NCBI GenBank assembly: GCA_030549335.1 | Contig: CM060184.1 | Span: 39,511,909 to 39,575,908 of the forward strand | Length of the DNA stretch: 64,000 bases | Reading direction: 5' to 3' | DNA from: Pontederia crassipes | Lineage: Eukaryota; Streptophyta; Magnoliopsida; Commelinales; Pontederiaceae | Part shown: in pieces, positions 28,685 through 41,407 of the stretch | Layout: every line of letters starts with the position of its first letter | How positions within the stretch are numbered: position 1 is the first letter of the stretch | Translations under genes and position numbers: made by a program | Notes under the pieces: generated by a model | What the model was told of the DNA's origin: nothing | What the model saw: the letters and a program-made list of their open reading frames with translations, nothing else | The model's database searches: none

Positions 28685-29399
28685 AAATATAAGAATACTC
28701 ATTGATAGAGAAATTATATAGATATTTGTAACCAAGTCCTGTGGTATCGAATATTTAAAATATAGAACATTGCATGCTTCCCTAATTAGATGGGCTTCTA
28801 TTTTCCCCAAACAATTCATTTTTGTTGTATGAAATGATCATCGACTTTCTCTCAAAAAAGGAAATTTATCGAACTTTAGATATCTGTCTTTTGTGTTTCT
28901 CTCAGATTGTATAGATATTTGTCTCTCTCAAAAAAGGACATTTGTATGAAATGATCCTACAAAAGATCCCCTGAAAGAAAAACATCCTACAGAAGAAAAT
29001 GTTATTCCTTACCTTACATCCTTTTGAGAAGAGCGTTAATAGATGCAAGAATTAAACTTGACTCTGAAACCCCAAGAATTTAATGAGATGCTCAATGTTC
29101 AATATTAGCTCATGAGAGAAATAAGAAGAGTTGACATGTGACAATATAGATCCTCAGAAAGATCAGTTAATATAATATGTTCTTGTCCTTGGTTATCCAG
29201 GTTTTTTATTTGTTTCTATCTGAAATGGCCAAGATAGATCAGCTAGCCAGTGTTTATTCTGAACAAATGAAGACCTTGGGGTTAATCTTTGAACTTAAGC
29301 TTCTTTTCTAGTAATTTATTTGTATTCTTGTTTCTCTCATTTTTGCTTTGAGAATAATATAAAAACTAATTAAATATATGTTTTTTATGTTTCATTGTT

Positions 29400-30320
29400 T
29401 AGGACATTCAAAAGTGATGAAATGGACATGCATAAAATTATGGAACAAGTTGAGAGGTAGTATGCATATGAAATACGTAAGAGGTAAGACAATTGCAGGT
29501 GCACTAAAAAAGCACTAAAAAAATATTCCAGATGGAATAGAAAAAAGAGATTGTGAATGGTTGGTCAAAGAGTTTTACCATAGCAAAAGTTTTAAGGTTT
29601 GTATTAATATGAACAATTAGTATGTTGATAAAATGCTTACTATGTTTTTAGTATATATCTTTTTTTTATAAAACTACTAGAAATTTAAATGTCATTCTTT
29701 GTGATTTGTTAATTTAGGAATCAAGTGAAAAAAACACAAGAAAGCATGCCTCATCAATGTGGGAGTATGCCCATTTGAGAAATTATATATCAACACGTGA
29801 TCATATTTAGTTGACAATGCACTCTTATATTTTATTTGACATCGTTTGATCTTTGTAACATGTAGAGAGGCAAAGATGGTATTTTGTCGGATGTAGAAAA
29901 AAAATTCTTTGAAACACGAAAAAAAGATAATAGGTTCATTGATCCTACTACAATTGAAAGACATGTACATTAGTTATTCATTTATGTTCACTTGACTTTT
30001 TTGGCAAAAAGTTACGTTCATTATTTTTTTCTTTTGTAGGCTGAAATTCAAGAACTCGTTCGATTGGAACCAACACTGAGACTTATAAAAGTAATAGAGA
30101 GATGTTTTGGATTTCAAAATCATTGTCATATCTAGATTTGGATGTGGAATAAAGGCAAAGGATTTGAGAGGAATAATTCAAAAAGTGCACTATTAAATGA
30201 GTTGCGGGCCACTGAACAAGAGAATGTCTTTTCGAGAGAAGAATGGGATTTTGAAAAATTGCTTAAACTCCATGAAAATTTAAATGCAACAAGTACTGCA
30301 ACGTTGCTTTAGACTAGCAA
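29400..30320 (+). pseudogene. Weak coding remnant, possibly CACTA ORF-related
   Basis: Several plus-strand pieces look exon-like: KCTIPDGIEKR-type text near 29520-29595 (IEKRDCEWLVKEFYHSKSFK), GKDGILSDVEKKFFETRK near 29870-29925, and NNSKSALLNELRATEQENVF near 30175-30230. The spacing resembles plant En/Spm ORF1 (Transposase_24-like) proteins, where a W..F segment and a KDG segment occur. I could not match it firmly, and the frames are interrupted. It may instead be another captured gene. Confidence 0.3.
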
Positions 30321-30966
30321 CACATGATCAAACAAAGAAAATTGAAGTGGTTGTTACATTGTATGTTCTCTCTTGAATTGTCTTATTTATTTATAAGTTA
30401 TTGCTTTTTAATTTGTTGTTAATTCAATAGTCATTGTACATTTATTAAAAGAATCTTATGTACTTTGTCACCTTTACAAGATATGGAAACAAAGAGATGG
30501 AATTTAAAGCTCAAACTAACTATTTTGCTTGTAGAATAATGTAAGCATTTTTGGAAGAAGGAACTAGATTATTGGCTTAGAAAATTTGGATGCCAAGTGT
30601 TATCGATCTTTCTTGAACATTTGTTTGTTGGATAATTATTCTTTTTTGAAGTTCTATAAATGCTGAGCAAATTAATTTAACTTTTGTGTTATAGTTTGTG
30701 AGTTTGTTTTGAGTTGAATGATTGTCAAGAAAATGTGTTGTGACATGTGTGATAAAGTCATGTTAAAATGTACTAGAAAAATGTTTAGTACATTATATTG
30801 ATTGACTAACTTCTAGGAAGATATTAATTATAGTCGTTATAATAATAGTTAATGCAAAAATGATTATATAAATTCATTAAATTATATTTATTAGCCACTT
30901 TTTAAATTGAAGAAAGAGTTTTAATGGTCATTACTGGGTTCTAATGATTGGATTAATGGTCACGGA

Positions 30967-31487
30967 TGATTATCAACGCTAAAGATTATGATGGTCATTA
31001 ATGCATTTAACGATGACCTAAATGGTCACTATATGGATTTAATTATCAGACTATTTCTTGTCGTTAACGATGAGATTACTAGTTGCTGAAGATTATTAAC
31101 AACAAAAATATTTCTGACAATTAATGTATTTAACGACTAACTAAATGGTCTTTATATGGATTTAATGATCGGATTATTTTCAGTCGTTGATGACTTTTAA
31201 TGATGGGATTACTAGCCGTTGAAGATTATTAACGACAAAGATATTTTTAGTCATTAATGTATTGACGACCAACTAAATAGTCGTTATATGGATTTAACAA
31301 CCGGATTATTTTTAGTTGTTGATAATCAATAACGACAGAATTATTAACCGTTGAAGATTGTCAACGATGAAGATATTTCTAGCCATTAATGCATTCGACG
31401 ACCAACTAAATGATCCTTATATAGTTTTAACGATCGGATTATTTCTGGTCGTTGATGACTTTTAACGGCCGACGTCTTTAAGCCGTC
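30967..31487 (+). repeat. Four tandem units of about 130 bp near the CACTA right end
   Basis: Units start near 30967, 31091, 31224 and 31356. Each opens GATTATTAACGACAAAG-like, passes through ACGACCAACTAAATGGTCG-like and GGATTATTTCTGGTCGTTG-like text, and ends TTAACCGTTGAA-like. They contain the GGTCGTTA motif also present at the other end, consistent with transposase-binding subterminal repeats. Confidence 0.8.
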
Positions 31488-32366
31488 GCTATTAACTTTT
31501 AACGACGGCATCTATAACGACGAGTGACGATAGAAAATGTTGGTCGCTAACGACCAATAACAACCGAAATTTGAATATTAATTATCATATTTTTCTTCTC
31601 TAATGATGTATTTTCTCGTAGTGGAAGGATACATATTGACCCATGATTTACTCTACATATCCAAGACTCTTGATCATGAAGCTCTACTTAACACATGATC
31701 ATAGAGGGATACGACACATGTGTGGAGTTTACAATATGAGGATATCTTGAATTACTTTTATTTATATAAAAGTTCATATGATTTGGCAACTTATGTTATA
31801 TGAGTTATGCTTTAAATATTTTCTCGTACGGAGAATTTGATTATTTAAATGTTATACGCACTCGTATTGTTCCCCTATGTTATACTTTTATTTCACTCAC
31901 TGAGCAAATAATTATTTTTCACAGTACTCATTTTAAATTTTTCAGATACTCGTAAGTTCTCGAGTTGAGTCGTCTCGGATATTGCTTTGCTGCATATAGA
32001 AGAGGTTGATCCATTAGAGCATTTTTATTTTTCCCTTCACTTTATTTCTGGAAGCATACACGCAATCGATAATCCTAGATGTTATAATTATGTTTGTGAG
32101 AAACTTTTTATAAAGTTGTATAAAACTTGATTTTGTGGAGTGTAATATGTGAAATGGTTTGTGAGGCAATAGTGACAATATGTGAATGTTAGGTCTTATA
32201 AATTTTTATTAAATTTTGATGAATGTATATGCATTTTTGTATGTGTTGGCAAATACCACAAGATAAATATGGGAGGATATTTGCCGATTTTATTTATAAT
32301 ATTGTTAAACATAATTAAAGGATGTAATAGTTGGGATTAGAACTTAGTCATTGGTGTGATATGTAC

Positions 32367-32783
32367 TCTTTTTATGAATTATGTTATTCTATTATTTATA
32401 TATCTTTCATTGATGTGACACTCTTATTGATCGATTTGAATGAAAGGGTTAAAATGATCGGAGAATTATAGTGACCTTAGAAGAGACTCTGTCGTGTGGA
32501 GAGGCCAAATTTTAGGGCGATTTATGTCTTTTGTTTATTAAATTTTATATTTCATATTATTATTTATTTCAACTTATGAGTACATATTTTCAATTGTTCT
32601 GTAATTTATTATGTAATTCTTTTATTGATTTGTCATTATTCTTGACCAAGCTTATATAGCGTTCAAGGAAGGAGAGTTCCCACATAACAATGGCAGCATT
32701 ACAACTAAATATCGTAGACAATAAGATTTGGGAGTACAAAAAAAAATTATTTGCTAAACATATATAGGAAGCTAGGGATAAGA
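32367..32783. other. Spacer between gypsy and second CACTA-like element
   Basis: AT-rich with no recognised gene or repeat structure. Confidence 0.5.
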
Positions 32784-34213
32784 CATTACAAGAAAACTAC
32801 GTTTTTCCGACGGGCCATTTCCGACGGAACAAAATACATCGCAATTTGCGACGGATAGGTCTCCGGAATTTGATCCGATGGTTGAATCGTCTGAAATAAA
32901 AATAATAAATTATCAAATCTATTATATTATTATTTTATTTTTCAATGATTAGGAGCGTCGAAAATTTCGACGGATATGTATCCATCGAAAGTTTCGACGG
33001 TCATAACCATCGCACTACAAGAAAATGGAGATTTTGCGATGGATAATTTTCGTCAAAAATAAAAATAATAAATTATAGAATTTATTATACTATTATTTTA
33101 TTTTATTTTGACGATTTGGAAAGTCAAAATTTTTTATGGCTCCTCATTCGTCGAAAGTTTTGACGGTCCGGACCGTCGGTAATCGCAAAAAATGATTAAA
33201 TATTATAATCTTATATAGCATAATATATAATATAATTAGTATTTTATATTATTATTACAATTACCGACAGTCCGAATCGGTTCAGACTGGCAGAAGTTCA
33301 GACGGTCCGGACCGTCAGTAATGGAAAAAGTAATTAATATTGTAATCGTATATATCATAATTTATAATATTATTAGTATTTTATTATTATAATTATCGAC
33401 GGTTTAGATCATCGAAAGTTCAGACGGTTAAAATTTCAGATCATCGAAACTTCTAACGATGAAAACCGTCGATAAAGTAAAAATATTATTTTATTATTAC
33501 ATTTTTAACAGTCAAAACCGTCGGTAATTAAAAAATAATCCCGCCTCATTTCCCTCCTTTTTTTCCCTTTCCCGCTCTCCACTTTTTTTTCCTTCTATTT
33601 ATTCATTCACTCTACCTCCTATTCATTCACTTCTATTTACTCTCCATTCTCTCTACCTCCTCTCTCTCTCCCAGACGACGACGGAAGGATGACCCCCCGA
33701 CGACCCCTCTCTCTCTCTCTCGCCTGTGGCCGGCGATCCCCCTATCTCTCTATCTCTCCCTCTCGCAGCCGATCGAGCCGTCAGGCGGCCTGATCATGCC
33801 GCAGCCGGCTAGATCGGCCGGCAAGCGGCCACCAGCGGCTCGATCCGGCCGCCTACCGGCCAATCGAGCCGCTGGCGGCCGATTATCGACGATCGCAATC
33901 GTCAGAACGTATTGATGGTCACAACTGTCAATAACATTTTGACGGTTGCAATCGTCGGAAGTTCGATGGTTGCGACCATCAAAACATTTTGAATGGTTGC
34001 AACCGTCGAAGTTTTGACGGTCGTAGCTGTCGGAACTCTTCGATGGTCGCAATCGTCGGAAGTTTCGACGGTCGCAACCGTCGGAACTTTCGACAGATGT
34101 TTTTTGAACCGTCTGAAACTGTTTGCGACACCACCTTTTTCGACCGATCGTTTTCGTCGATAAATTCGTCAAAAATATTTATTTCTGACGAAAATACCAT
34201 TTTTCTTGTAGTG
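32784..34213. mobile_element. Non-autonomous CACTA-like element with CGACGGT subterminal repeats
   Basis: The left end is CATTACAAGAAAACTACG and the right end, complemented, is CACTACAAGAAAAATGG. Flanks AGA and AAA are only partly matching 3-bp duplications. A second left-type terminus, CACTACAAGAAAATGG, sits inside at 33013. Both arms carry many copies of variants of CGACGGTCGCAACCGTCGGAA, each nearly palindromic. The middle includes CT-rich sequence and a GC-rich palindromic patch at about 33770-33890. The frames through these repeats look like proteins only because the motif is periodic. No transposase is present. Confidence 0.75.
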
Positions 34214-35259
34214 AAATTAGGCAGTAAAAAAAATAGGTGCAAATAAGAAAAAAATCAAATGGAGATGGGCGCATTAAACTGATTCTATTGTCTCGATTTT
34301 ATTTATATACAAATGGAGATTATTTTGACAAGAACAAGTGATGTTGTGATTTATCTCTTCACTTGGATATCATGAAATGACGAGTTTCAAATTTTATCGG
34401 TGAAACTTATGTGCCAAAGGAAAAAAATAAGAAGAAAATTTACACTGCTGGATTGGTTTGCTCTTTTGAACGGTCAGCCGGTGACTGCAATAATTCACTA
34501 CATCACCTTGGAGAAATTAATAATATACCGTACGTCCAGCAACAAATGGCAGCACCACTCCTTCCCTGCATGCAAATGCATGATCTCGGCTAAACCGAGT
34601 TATGATTCTGATCCTAAAATAGCATCACAAGAGTGGTTGAGTCTGCTTTGCATTTGAGTCAGATGGCGTTTACTACTTAGCCTGCAACTCGGCTGTTGAC
34701 CCTAGACCTTGGCAGACATGCAGCGAGATCAGTGGCAAAAAAATAAGAAGTAACGAGAGAGAGAGAGAGTTAAGTACTAATCGAGCTTAATTAATTACTG
34801 CTGGTATATGTTATTGGATTAATGTTAGCATGTGTGACAGCTAAAGACAATTAATTTTCTTATCTACCTCATGACAACTATGGATCGGATGCTACAAGTC
34901 AGCAAAAGCATTAATTCTATATATACATATAGAGCTGGTGAGTTAATGTGTATAGAAATGGAAGAAATGTTTTATTTCAATAAGCATTAGTCATTTGTTT
35001 TCTGCAAATTGTTTGATAAATCATGTGTCCGGAATCCATTTTCATTTTTAACCAATGACAATTTGTTGCAATCAAATTTTAATGCTCCACAAATTTCGAT
35101 GGATCGACATCAATTGGTTTGTATTAATAAATTAATGGAACGAACAATCTGCCTGTAATACTTCATATTTTCATAAAATGGCAAACTGATCTTTTGGTCA
35201 AATCCTCATGATCTTCTCTATATAAAGACCCAAATTCTCTTTGTTGATCTCTTTTGTCA
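34214..35259. other. Spacer with no recognised gene
   Basis: Nothing assigned. A short GA run lies near 34756-34770. Confidence 0.5.
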
Positions 35260-35876
35260 AAATTTTCACTTGGTTAGGACTTGAAGAAGAAGAAAAAGAG
35301 GAACAAGGAGGAGGAAGAAGATATAAGAGAAAAGTATGTAAAAAAAATTCAAATCCCTTTCTCTTCTTTTAATATTCTTCTTGTAATGGATTGAGAGCAA
35401 GTGGACATCATGTTCTCTTATTAGATTATGATTGAGAGATTTTAATCATGAAAATCATTAAATCTATGTATGTATATGTTTTCATGGTTAGATCTATGCA
35501 TATACAAGTTTTTACGATTAGATCCAATAGTTAGGGTTCATATGTTCTTTATTTTTCATGAAGTGGAGATGAATCATAGATCTAGAAATTTGATATTTTT
35601 GCATAGTTTTTTATGTGCTTTTGATGCATGTTGATATATGGATCATGCCTAAAAATTTTATGATGCTTTATATTGTGTTTCCCCAAAGTTTTATTGAAAA
35701 ACGTATAGAACGCGAGCTCAATACGAGCAAGAGGGCTTTAATACGAGCAAAGGCAAAAAATACGGACTGCCAGTATTTTTTGGTTCGAGCTCAATACGAA
35801 TGGCAAAAATACGACCTGTAGGGCAAAAATATGATTTGACCGTACTGTCCTCGCAGGTGGGCAAAAATCCTCTTTC

Positions 35877-35935
35877 ACGGCCGTGACAAGGGCTGGCACA
35901 TCTGTGACAAGGGCTGGCACGGCCGTGATGCTAGT
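35877..35935. repeat. Short direct repeats of GTGACAAGGGCTGGCA
   Basis: GTGACAAGGGCTGGCAC occurs twice about 24 bases apart, with CACGGCCGTGA palindromes on either side. A further GTCACGATCGTGAC palindrome lies near 36009. Confidence 0.75.
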
Positions 35936-36256
35936 TGGAATGGTTGTGACCAACACTTAGAGTGATTCATGACCGTTCCATAGTCACAGTCACGAGCGTG
36001 ATCACTCTGTCACGATCGTGACCGACCAAAAGAAGAAGATATGATATAATTAAAGTTATTTTTTAAAAGTATTTATACTATGTATTGATGCTTGACGATT
36101 GTACATAAACCTAGATACACATACATGCATGTTGCCCATGTAACTAGATTAAAATTTAAAGATCGAGAGACGTAAATATTTGTTGATTATAAAGCATAAT
36201 GAACCCAGTTGTGGATGATGTTACATGTCGACCCTGTATGGCCCTTTATCAAAAAG

Positions 36257-36405
36257 TTATCCGTAATGATCGTTACACACATCGACAACGGTGTGTCATT
36301 TCGATGTCGTCCTTGAGCGAGAGTCCATAATTATCATTACACACATCAGCAACGGTGTGTGCATTCTGATGTCACCTTCGAGTGAGAGGGGAGCTTTGTC
36401 TCCAA
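36257..36405 (+). repeat. Two-copy tandem repeat of about 70 bp
   Basis: Both copies read ATTACACACATC(G/A)(A/G)CAACGGTGTGT-like, then a GATGTC and a GAG(C/T)GAGAG segment. The ACACAC...GTGTGT parts could form a hairpin. Confidence 0.65.
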
Positions 36406-37508
36406 CGGCTTAGCTAGCCTATTGAGAGGCAATGACATAAATCTCAACTATCAAAAGATAAAACCTAATGAAAAGGGTCAATGATCGATCGAATGGAATG
36501 ATGTCCCACGTAAGTGAAAATCCGAAAGGGTTATAAAGTAACCCTAAGAAAAGTTATGGAGGCAATGGTTATGGTAAGTGTACTACACTTATATACCTAT
36601 GAATTGAATGTATGATTGTTTGATTGTTCATACTATATGTATAATAAATTGACTACATGTTTTCATGATTTATATTATTGTATGATGATAGAAATGGCAT
36701 GAATGAATGACATGTAGATCATATGTTAAGACATGACATGCATATTGTTTACTTTTTTATATAAAGATGATGATGCATATCATATGTAGCATCATGTATA
36801 GGATCATAGCATTGCATGCATGGCCTTTACATACTCTAACCGAGAAAACTCCTGCATCCTGGATCTGTGTAAGTGCATAAAGTTATGAATGATGACGGCT
36901 CAACTCATGACAAGAAAAATTGCACACTGGTCTAGGATGTTGAGTCATTATGTTCTAGAGTCTTTTGACTATATTTTTAAAGAAATATTTTGACTATGGA
37001 TTTAAGATGTTTTCAATTACTATTAGTGATGATGTTAGATGTGGTTTCAATTCTATAATATTACTTTTGATGTTTTCATAAAGTTTTTTGCATTTAATTG
37101 AAGGATTCTTTTATCTTATTTATTGGCTTTATGTTTCCACTGAATTTATGAAAAATTATATTTTATTATGATTATGCGATGGCGAACGGGCCAACACAGC
37201 TGAATGACCCAATTGTCCTTGACAACTTGGGGGAAAAATTCAGGGTGTTACACTGTTTCGCACAGTGTCATTTATATGAAATCATCCATAGTGCATTTTT
37301 TGCGGTTAAAACTTGATATGAATCAATTAATAAATTAACATAAATTTGGAATTGATAGTTTTCTTTAATAAATAAAGTATCAAGCCAACAATAATTGGGA
37401 GGTAGTGCGATAAGTCACCAAAACCTTATACCCATAAAAAGATGCCATTTTCAGCGTGTAGAAATTTTATAGTGAGCAGGAACTGAAAGATACACACAAA
37501 AGAAATGA

Positions 37509-37812
37509 TGTGGGATAGATAAGATAAATTTGTTATTATTATTTTATTTTTTAGATTTTTAAGTTATTATTGATTATTACTCTTATTTTATTTTTTTAGA
37601 TTTTCAATTATTTTAAATTTAATTGTAAAATATCTATGAATAGTCATGAAATGTAGTTCAATTAATATTCAATTATCCCATAAACATGCATTTTTTTCTC
37701 AGTGGATGTCAAGTTTATCAAGCTATTGTTAGTGATTTGACTTGTCAACCTCTTTCATCATTCATCTGAAAATATCGTAGTCTCCTTCACTTTACGATCC
37801 TCCACTATGTCA
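37509..37812 (+). repeat. Left LTR of small element
   Basis: Opens TGTGGGATAGATAAG. The end is set just before the primer site and is approximate. Confidence 0.6.
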
Positions 37813-38956
37813 AGTGGTATTAGAATCTTCCAATAAAATTCTCAGTGCTCATTTCCTTTTTCAATCTTTCATTACTTATTTTCTTATCTTCATTCCTCGT
37901 ATATCCTAATATTTTTTCATCTTAACTTGTTTTAATTTTTTCTTCTCCTTCATAACCAAATTGATCATTTATCTTTGTTTTCTCTATTTTGTTATCTCCA
38001 ATTGGTTACATCCTTATCCATTTTCTTCTTTTTTTTCCTCTCTTATTATATGTTAATTTTTATCTTGTTTTATTTTCTCTTCTAATTTTTTTAATAAGAT
38101 GAAGATAAGCCATCTTCATTTGACATGTACTTTTATCTTATGACTTTTTACATTGGATTTCTAAAGTTGATAGTTTCTTTGATTATTGCAATATTTCATA
38201 GCATTAACAAGCAGACTTGTTACCAACAAATTTTCACATGAAGTTTTATCATGGTGGAAAGATAAATAAGTGTATTCAAGTTTATCATGAAAAACAACCT
38301 ATCCGAATATGACAAAAGTTGAAGAAATTACCCATCCAATACTTTTTATCTTTATAATATCATTATCTTATTTTTCAGCAATCAAACAAACATCAACCAG
38401 AGAGGAAAATTTTAATATAAGAAGAGAAACTTTATCCGGAGAACATCAATAATTCAATTGAAAAAAAACAACAACGATTGGAGAATATAACCAATAAAAT
38501 ATCCAAGACTTCTTAAGAATTTGTGCAATCTTGTGAATATCATTATCTTTGGAACTTGCATGTACTTCAATTAAAGAGCTACAAGAGATTAAAAATATTA
38601 GAATCTATCCAAATACTGAAGGTTGGTTACTTTGGATTTTATTTCTGAGCAAAAAGAAGATAAATTTATTGAGGAGGTGAATGAAAAGTTTATAACAACT
38701 AACAAAGGAGATTTGTTCCAAATGATTCATATGACCGCGAGTTGCATGGAAGTTTCAATTGAAGCAGAATTATTTTTCTTCAATTTACATTTTCAAATCA
38801 ATTTCTTAGGATAATATCTTATCATTTGGTATTAACCTACATTTGGTTTGACTGATATGACAATTTGAGAAAGAAGACATGCTAGATATCAAACATAATT
38901 CTCCCGATTTAATTTTCAAAGTTCGAGATCGAATTCTTTTAAAGAGAGGGAGGCTG

Positions 38957-39104
38957 ATGTAGGATAGATAAGATAAATTCTAATAGTTGTTATTGTTATT
39001 TCAACTTTTAGATCTTTATGTTATTGTTGATTATTATTCTTATTTTATCTTTTAGATTTTAAATTATTTCAAATTTGATTGTAAAATGACTATAAATAGG
39101 CGTC
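38957..39104 (+). repeat. Right LTR start of small element
   Basis: Opens TGTAGGATAGATAAG and follows the left LTR to the TATAAATAGG region. The sequence beyond that differs. Confidence 0.6.
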
Positions 39105-39328
39105 AACACTTGTGATGCTAAATAACTTTTCACCACATGGAAGTCAGTGTCACTATATTGTCTTAGTAGCGTTCGTAGTTGACGCTAATAGTGTTGGAGT
39201 TGGTGAATACTTCAGGGCCCCTTGTTTCTCACATCGGGTTCGCTCACGTGAGCTTAGGGGAATCTGAGTATTATCCAATTACCTGTGCTGTTGGTGTACG
39301 AACGAAAAGGAGGGTTCGGAGGGCCCCG

Positions 39329-39350
39329 CCCCCCCCCCCCCCCCCCCCCC
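39329..39350. repeat. C22 homopolymer
   Basis: Twenty-two consecutive C residues, preceded by GGGCCCCG and followed by GACGACGG, in otherwise mixed sequence. Confidence 0.95.
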
Positions 39351-39359
39351 GACGACGGT

Positions 39360-41396
39360 CCCGCTCTATTTACTTAAACCTAAATGATATAGTGGAACCT
39401 CTTTGTAGGACGTAACCCAAATCTCAAGGGTGAACCTGGGTAATTCGTGTGTCTGCTCTATTTTCTTACAATCTCTCTGCGATCTTCTCTCCCTGTTCTC
39501 AAATTTTGCTATCAAATAGAGTTATAGGTCCTGGCTAAGATTACAGTTCAATTGTTGTTGGTTCTTTAGAATTTATAAGATGAATGAGCATTTATTTAGT
39601 TTGAATAATGGATGCAATAACAAAAATATAACACAATCGTAATAACTCCAAATTTGATTTAACAACCATCGTTATGATATTTTTTTATTGGCTTCGAATT
39701 AGTAACATGGAAGAACTACTAGGGTATCTCTATAGGTATATATTTACCCTTTGAATTTCACTTACCTTTTTCATTTCTATTCATCCAATTATATGTCTAA
39801 GATCAATTATATTTAGGGTAAATAAAAAAGGTTAGGAAAGATTTTGGTATAATATTTTATTTTATTCTTTTGATTTCCTTCTTAACTCATATGTAATTTA
39901 TACTTCCAAAAGAAAATAATCATTGGAAAAAGTAAAACTAAAGGTTGGACTACGATTTCTAAATGATTAAATATCTGTATAAATTCACATTTTATTTCTA
40001 ACATGTGAATTATAATTCTAATGGCTCCTTCAAGTGCACTGATGGTCGACTAGCCTTTCATCATTGCTCGGAAGAGATGAGGCAAAATAGATCTCAAACA
40101 TCTAGGATTTCAAAATCAATTCATAAATTAATGAATATGAATTACTTTTCATGTGAGGATCCAAAATCTACCATAAAAGTTATGGTCATTTAGAGGATTT
40201 TTGTGTCGTTAGTCCGTTCGCCATATATCACTATAATTATTAAAATATATATTTTCAACAAAACACTTAAGGAAGAACATATTTATTAAAATTAATAACC
40301 ATTATAATGTCATAGTTTGAAATTAAGATAAATGTCATTTATCTTCATAATTTCATTTATAATAAACATTACTTCATTACGAAAAGATTTGTTTGATCTT
40401 AGGCATATACAATACTAAGCTTGAGCAGTTATCCTTATTCTTAATTACCTGCAAGGATCCAAAGTATAAAGTTTTCAGTTAGAGTGTGTAAGAGTGATAA
40501 TCTATATACTATATATGACACATTTGTCATCATATAATCATAAATATAACAACATGCATGTCGTAGAGTAAGTCACACTCCTTACATTCCATAACAATAT
40601 CCATTTCATTCGTCTTATGGTACATATGAAGCATATAACATTCATTTTATCCATCATAATAATAATCCTAAACATACTTACATGATATATCACTGTCATG
40701 CATTTTAAATGTAAAAGATAATATTCATAACATTTTATCATACATCATTACATTCATCACATTAATAAACATGCTTGAGCACTAAACCTAACATGCCATT
40801 TCTTACTTATAATTTTTGAACGAGTAAAATCTATATAATTAATTATCAGATTACTATGCAAATTATTATGTATCATAACTTATGCAATCCTTAATCAAAA
40901 TTCTTATTAAGGATAGGGAGTTATTAGATCTTATAATCCAAATAAAAGTATCGTCAAGAGAAAGAGGAGAGTTTGAATCTTTGAATCTTTTTACATATCT
41001 AGAATTCTAATGTTCTTTTCCTTTCACGTTGATCTTATTCTTTTCCTCCTCTTTGTTATCCCCCGGCCCTTCCTCAAGTCTGCAATCACCATCGTAGAGG
41101 AAGAAAAGAATGAGAAGAAAGAAGATTTGAGGTTATTTAAATTGGAGAAACTTAGGATTTGGATTAAAAGATAATAGTATTCTTAGGTAAAAATTCATAT
41201 TGTTACATTTTATGTTAATTAAATATATTTTGTAGGATTAATGATCACATTATCAATAAATTACGTTTAATATTTTTTAATATCCATTTGTAAAAAGAGA
41301 AAGTTGCAGTATTTCTTAGGGCGATAGAGGTGTGTTGTTTAAAGTTGGATTTAAAAAAAAATACAGAAATGTGTGGTATAATAGAAACAATCAACA
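39360..41396. other. AT-rich spacer, no recognised gene
   Basis: 39360-39540 has the look of an LTR U5 end (GGGTGAACCTGGGTAATTCG) but no partner was found. The rest has no recognisable feature. A pyrimidine-rich patch lies near 40990-41080. Confidence 0.4.
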
Positions 41397-41407
41397 ATGT
41401 CGACTAG

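Larger units (their letters stand above)
35260..37252 (+). repeat. LTR-like segment ending GGGTGTTACA
   Basis: The stretch ends TTGGGGGAAAAATTCAGGGTGTTACA-like at 37252 (quoted core GGGTGTTACA), a form typical for the 3' end of plant gypsy LTRs. A GA-rich leader near 35283-35335 and short internal repeats also fit an LTR. I could not find the 5' border, a partner LTR or a target duplication. It may be a solo or truncated LTR. Confidence 0.4.
37509..39110 (+). mobile_element. Small non-autonomous LTR retrotransposon
   Basis: A left LTR (37509-37812) and the start of a right LTR (38957 on) share TG(T)GGATAGATAAGATAAAT-like openings and about 140 bases of further similarity. TGGTATTAGAATC at 37815 is a near match to the tRNA-Met primer site. 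AAAGAGAGGGAGGCTGA just before 38957 is a polypurine tract. The interior is only about 1.1 kb and has no gag or pol domain. The two LTRs stop matching after about 39104 (TATAAATAGG), so the right LTR is probably chimaeric or interrupted. Confidence 0.7.

Noticed and set aside
33750-34246. Open frames with repetitive SDGCDRRNF/LRPSK-like text
   Set aside because: The periodic peptide is a translation of the CGACGGTCGCAACC tandem repeat of the CACTA-like element on both strands, not a protein gene.
34400-34657. Two overlapping plus-strand frames of 60-85 codons
   Set aside because: No recognisable family, no supporting splice or promoter structure, and composition like the surrounding spacer.
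39179-39415. Plus-strand frame with a polyproline run
   Set aside because: The Pro run is produced by the C22 homopolymer; the remainder has no family resemblance and sits in an LTR-like segment.
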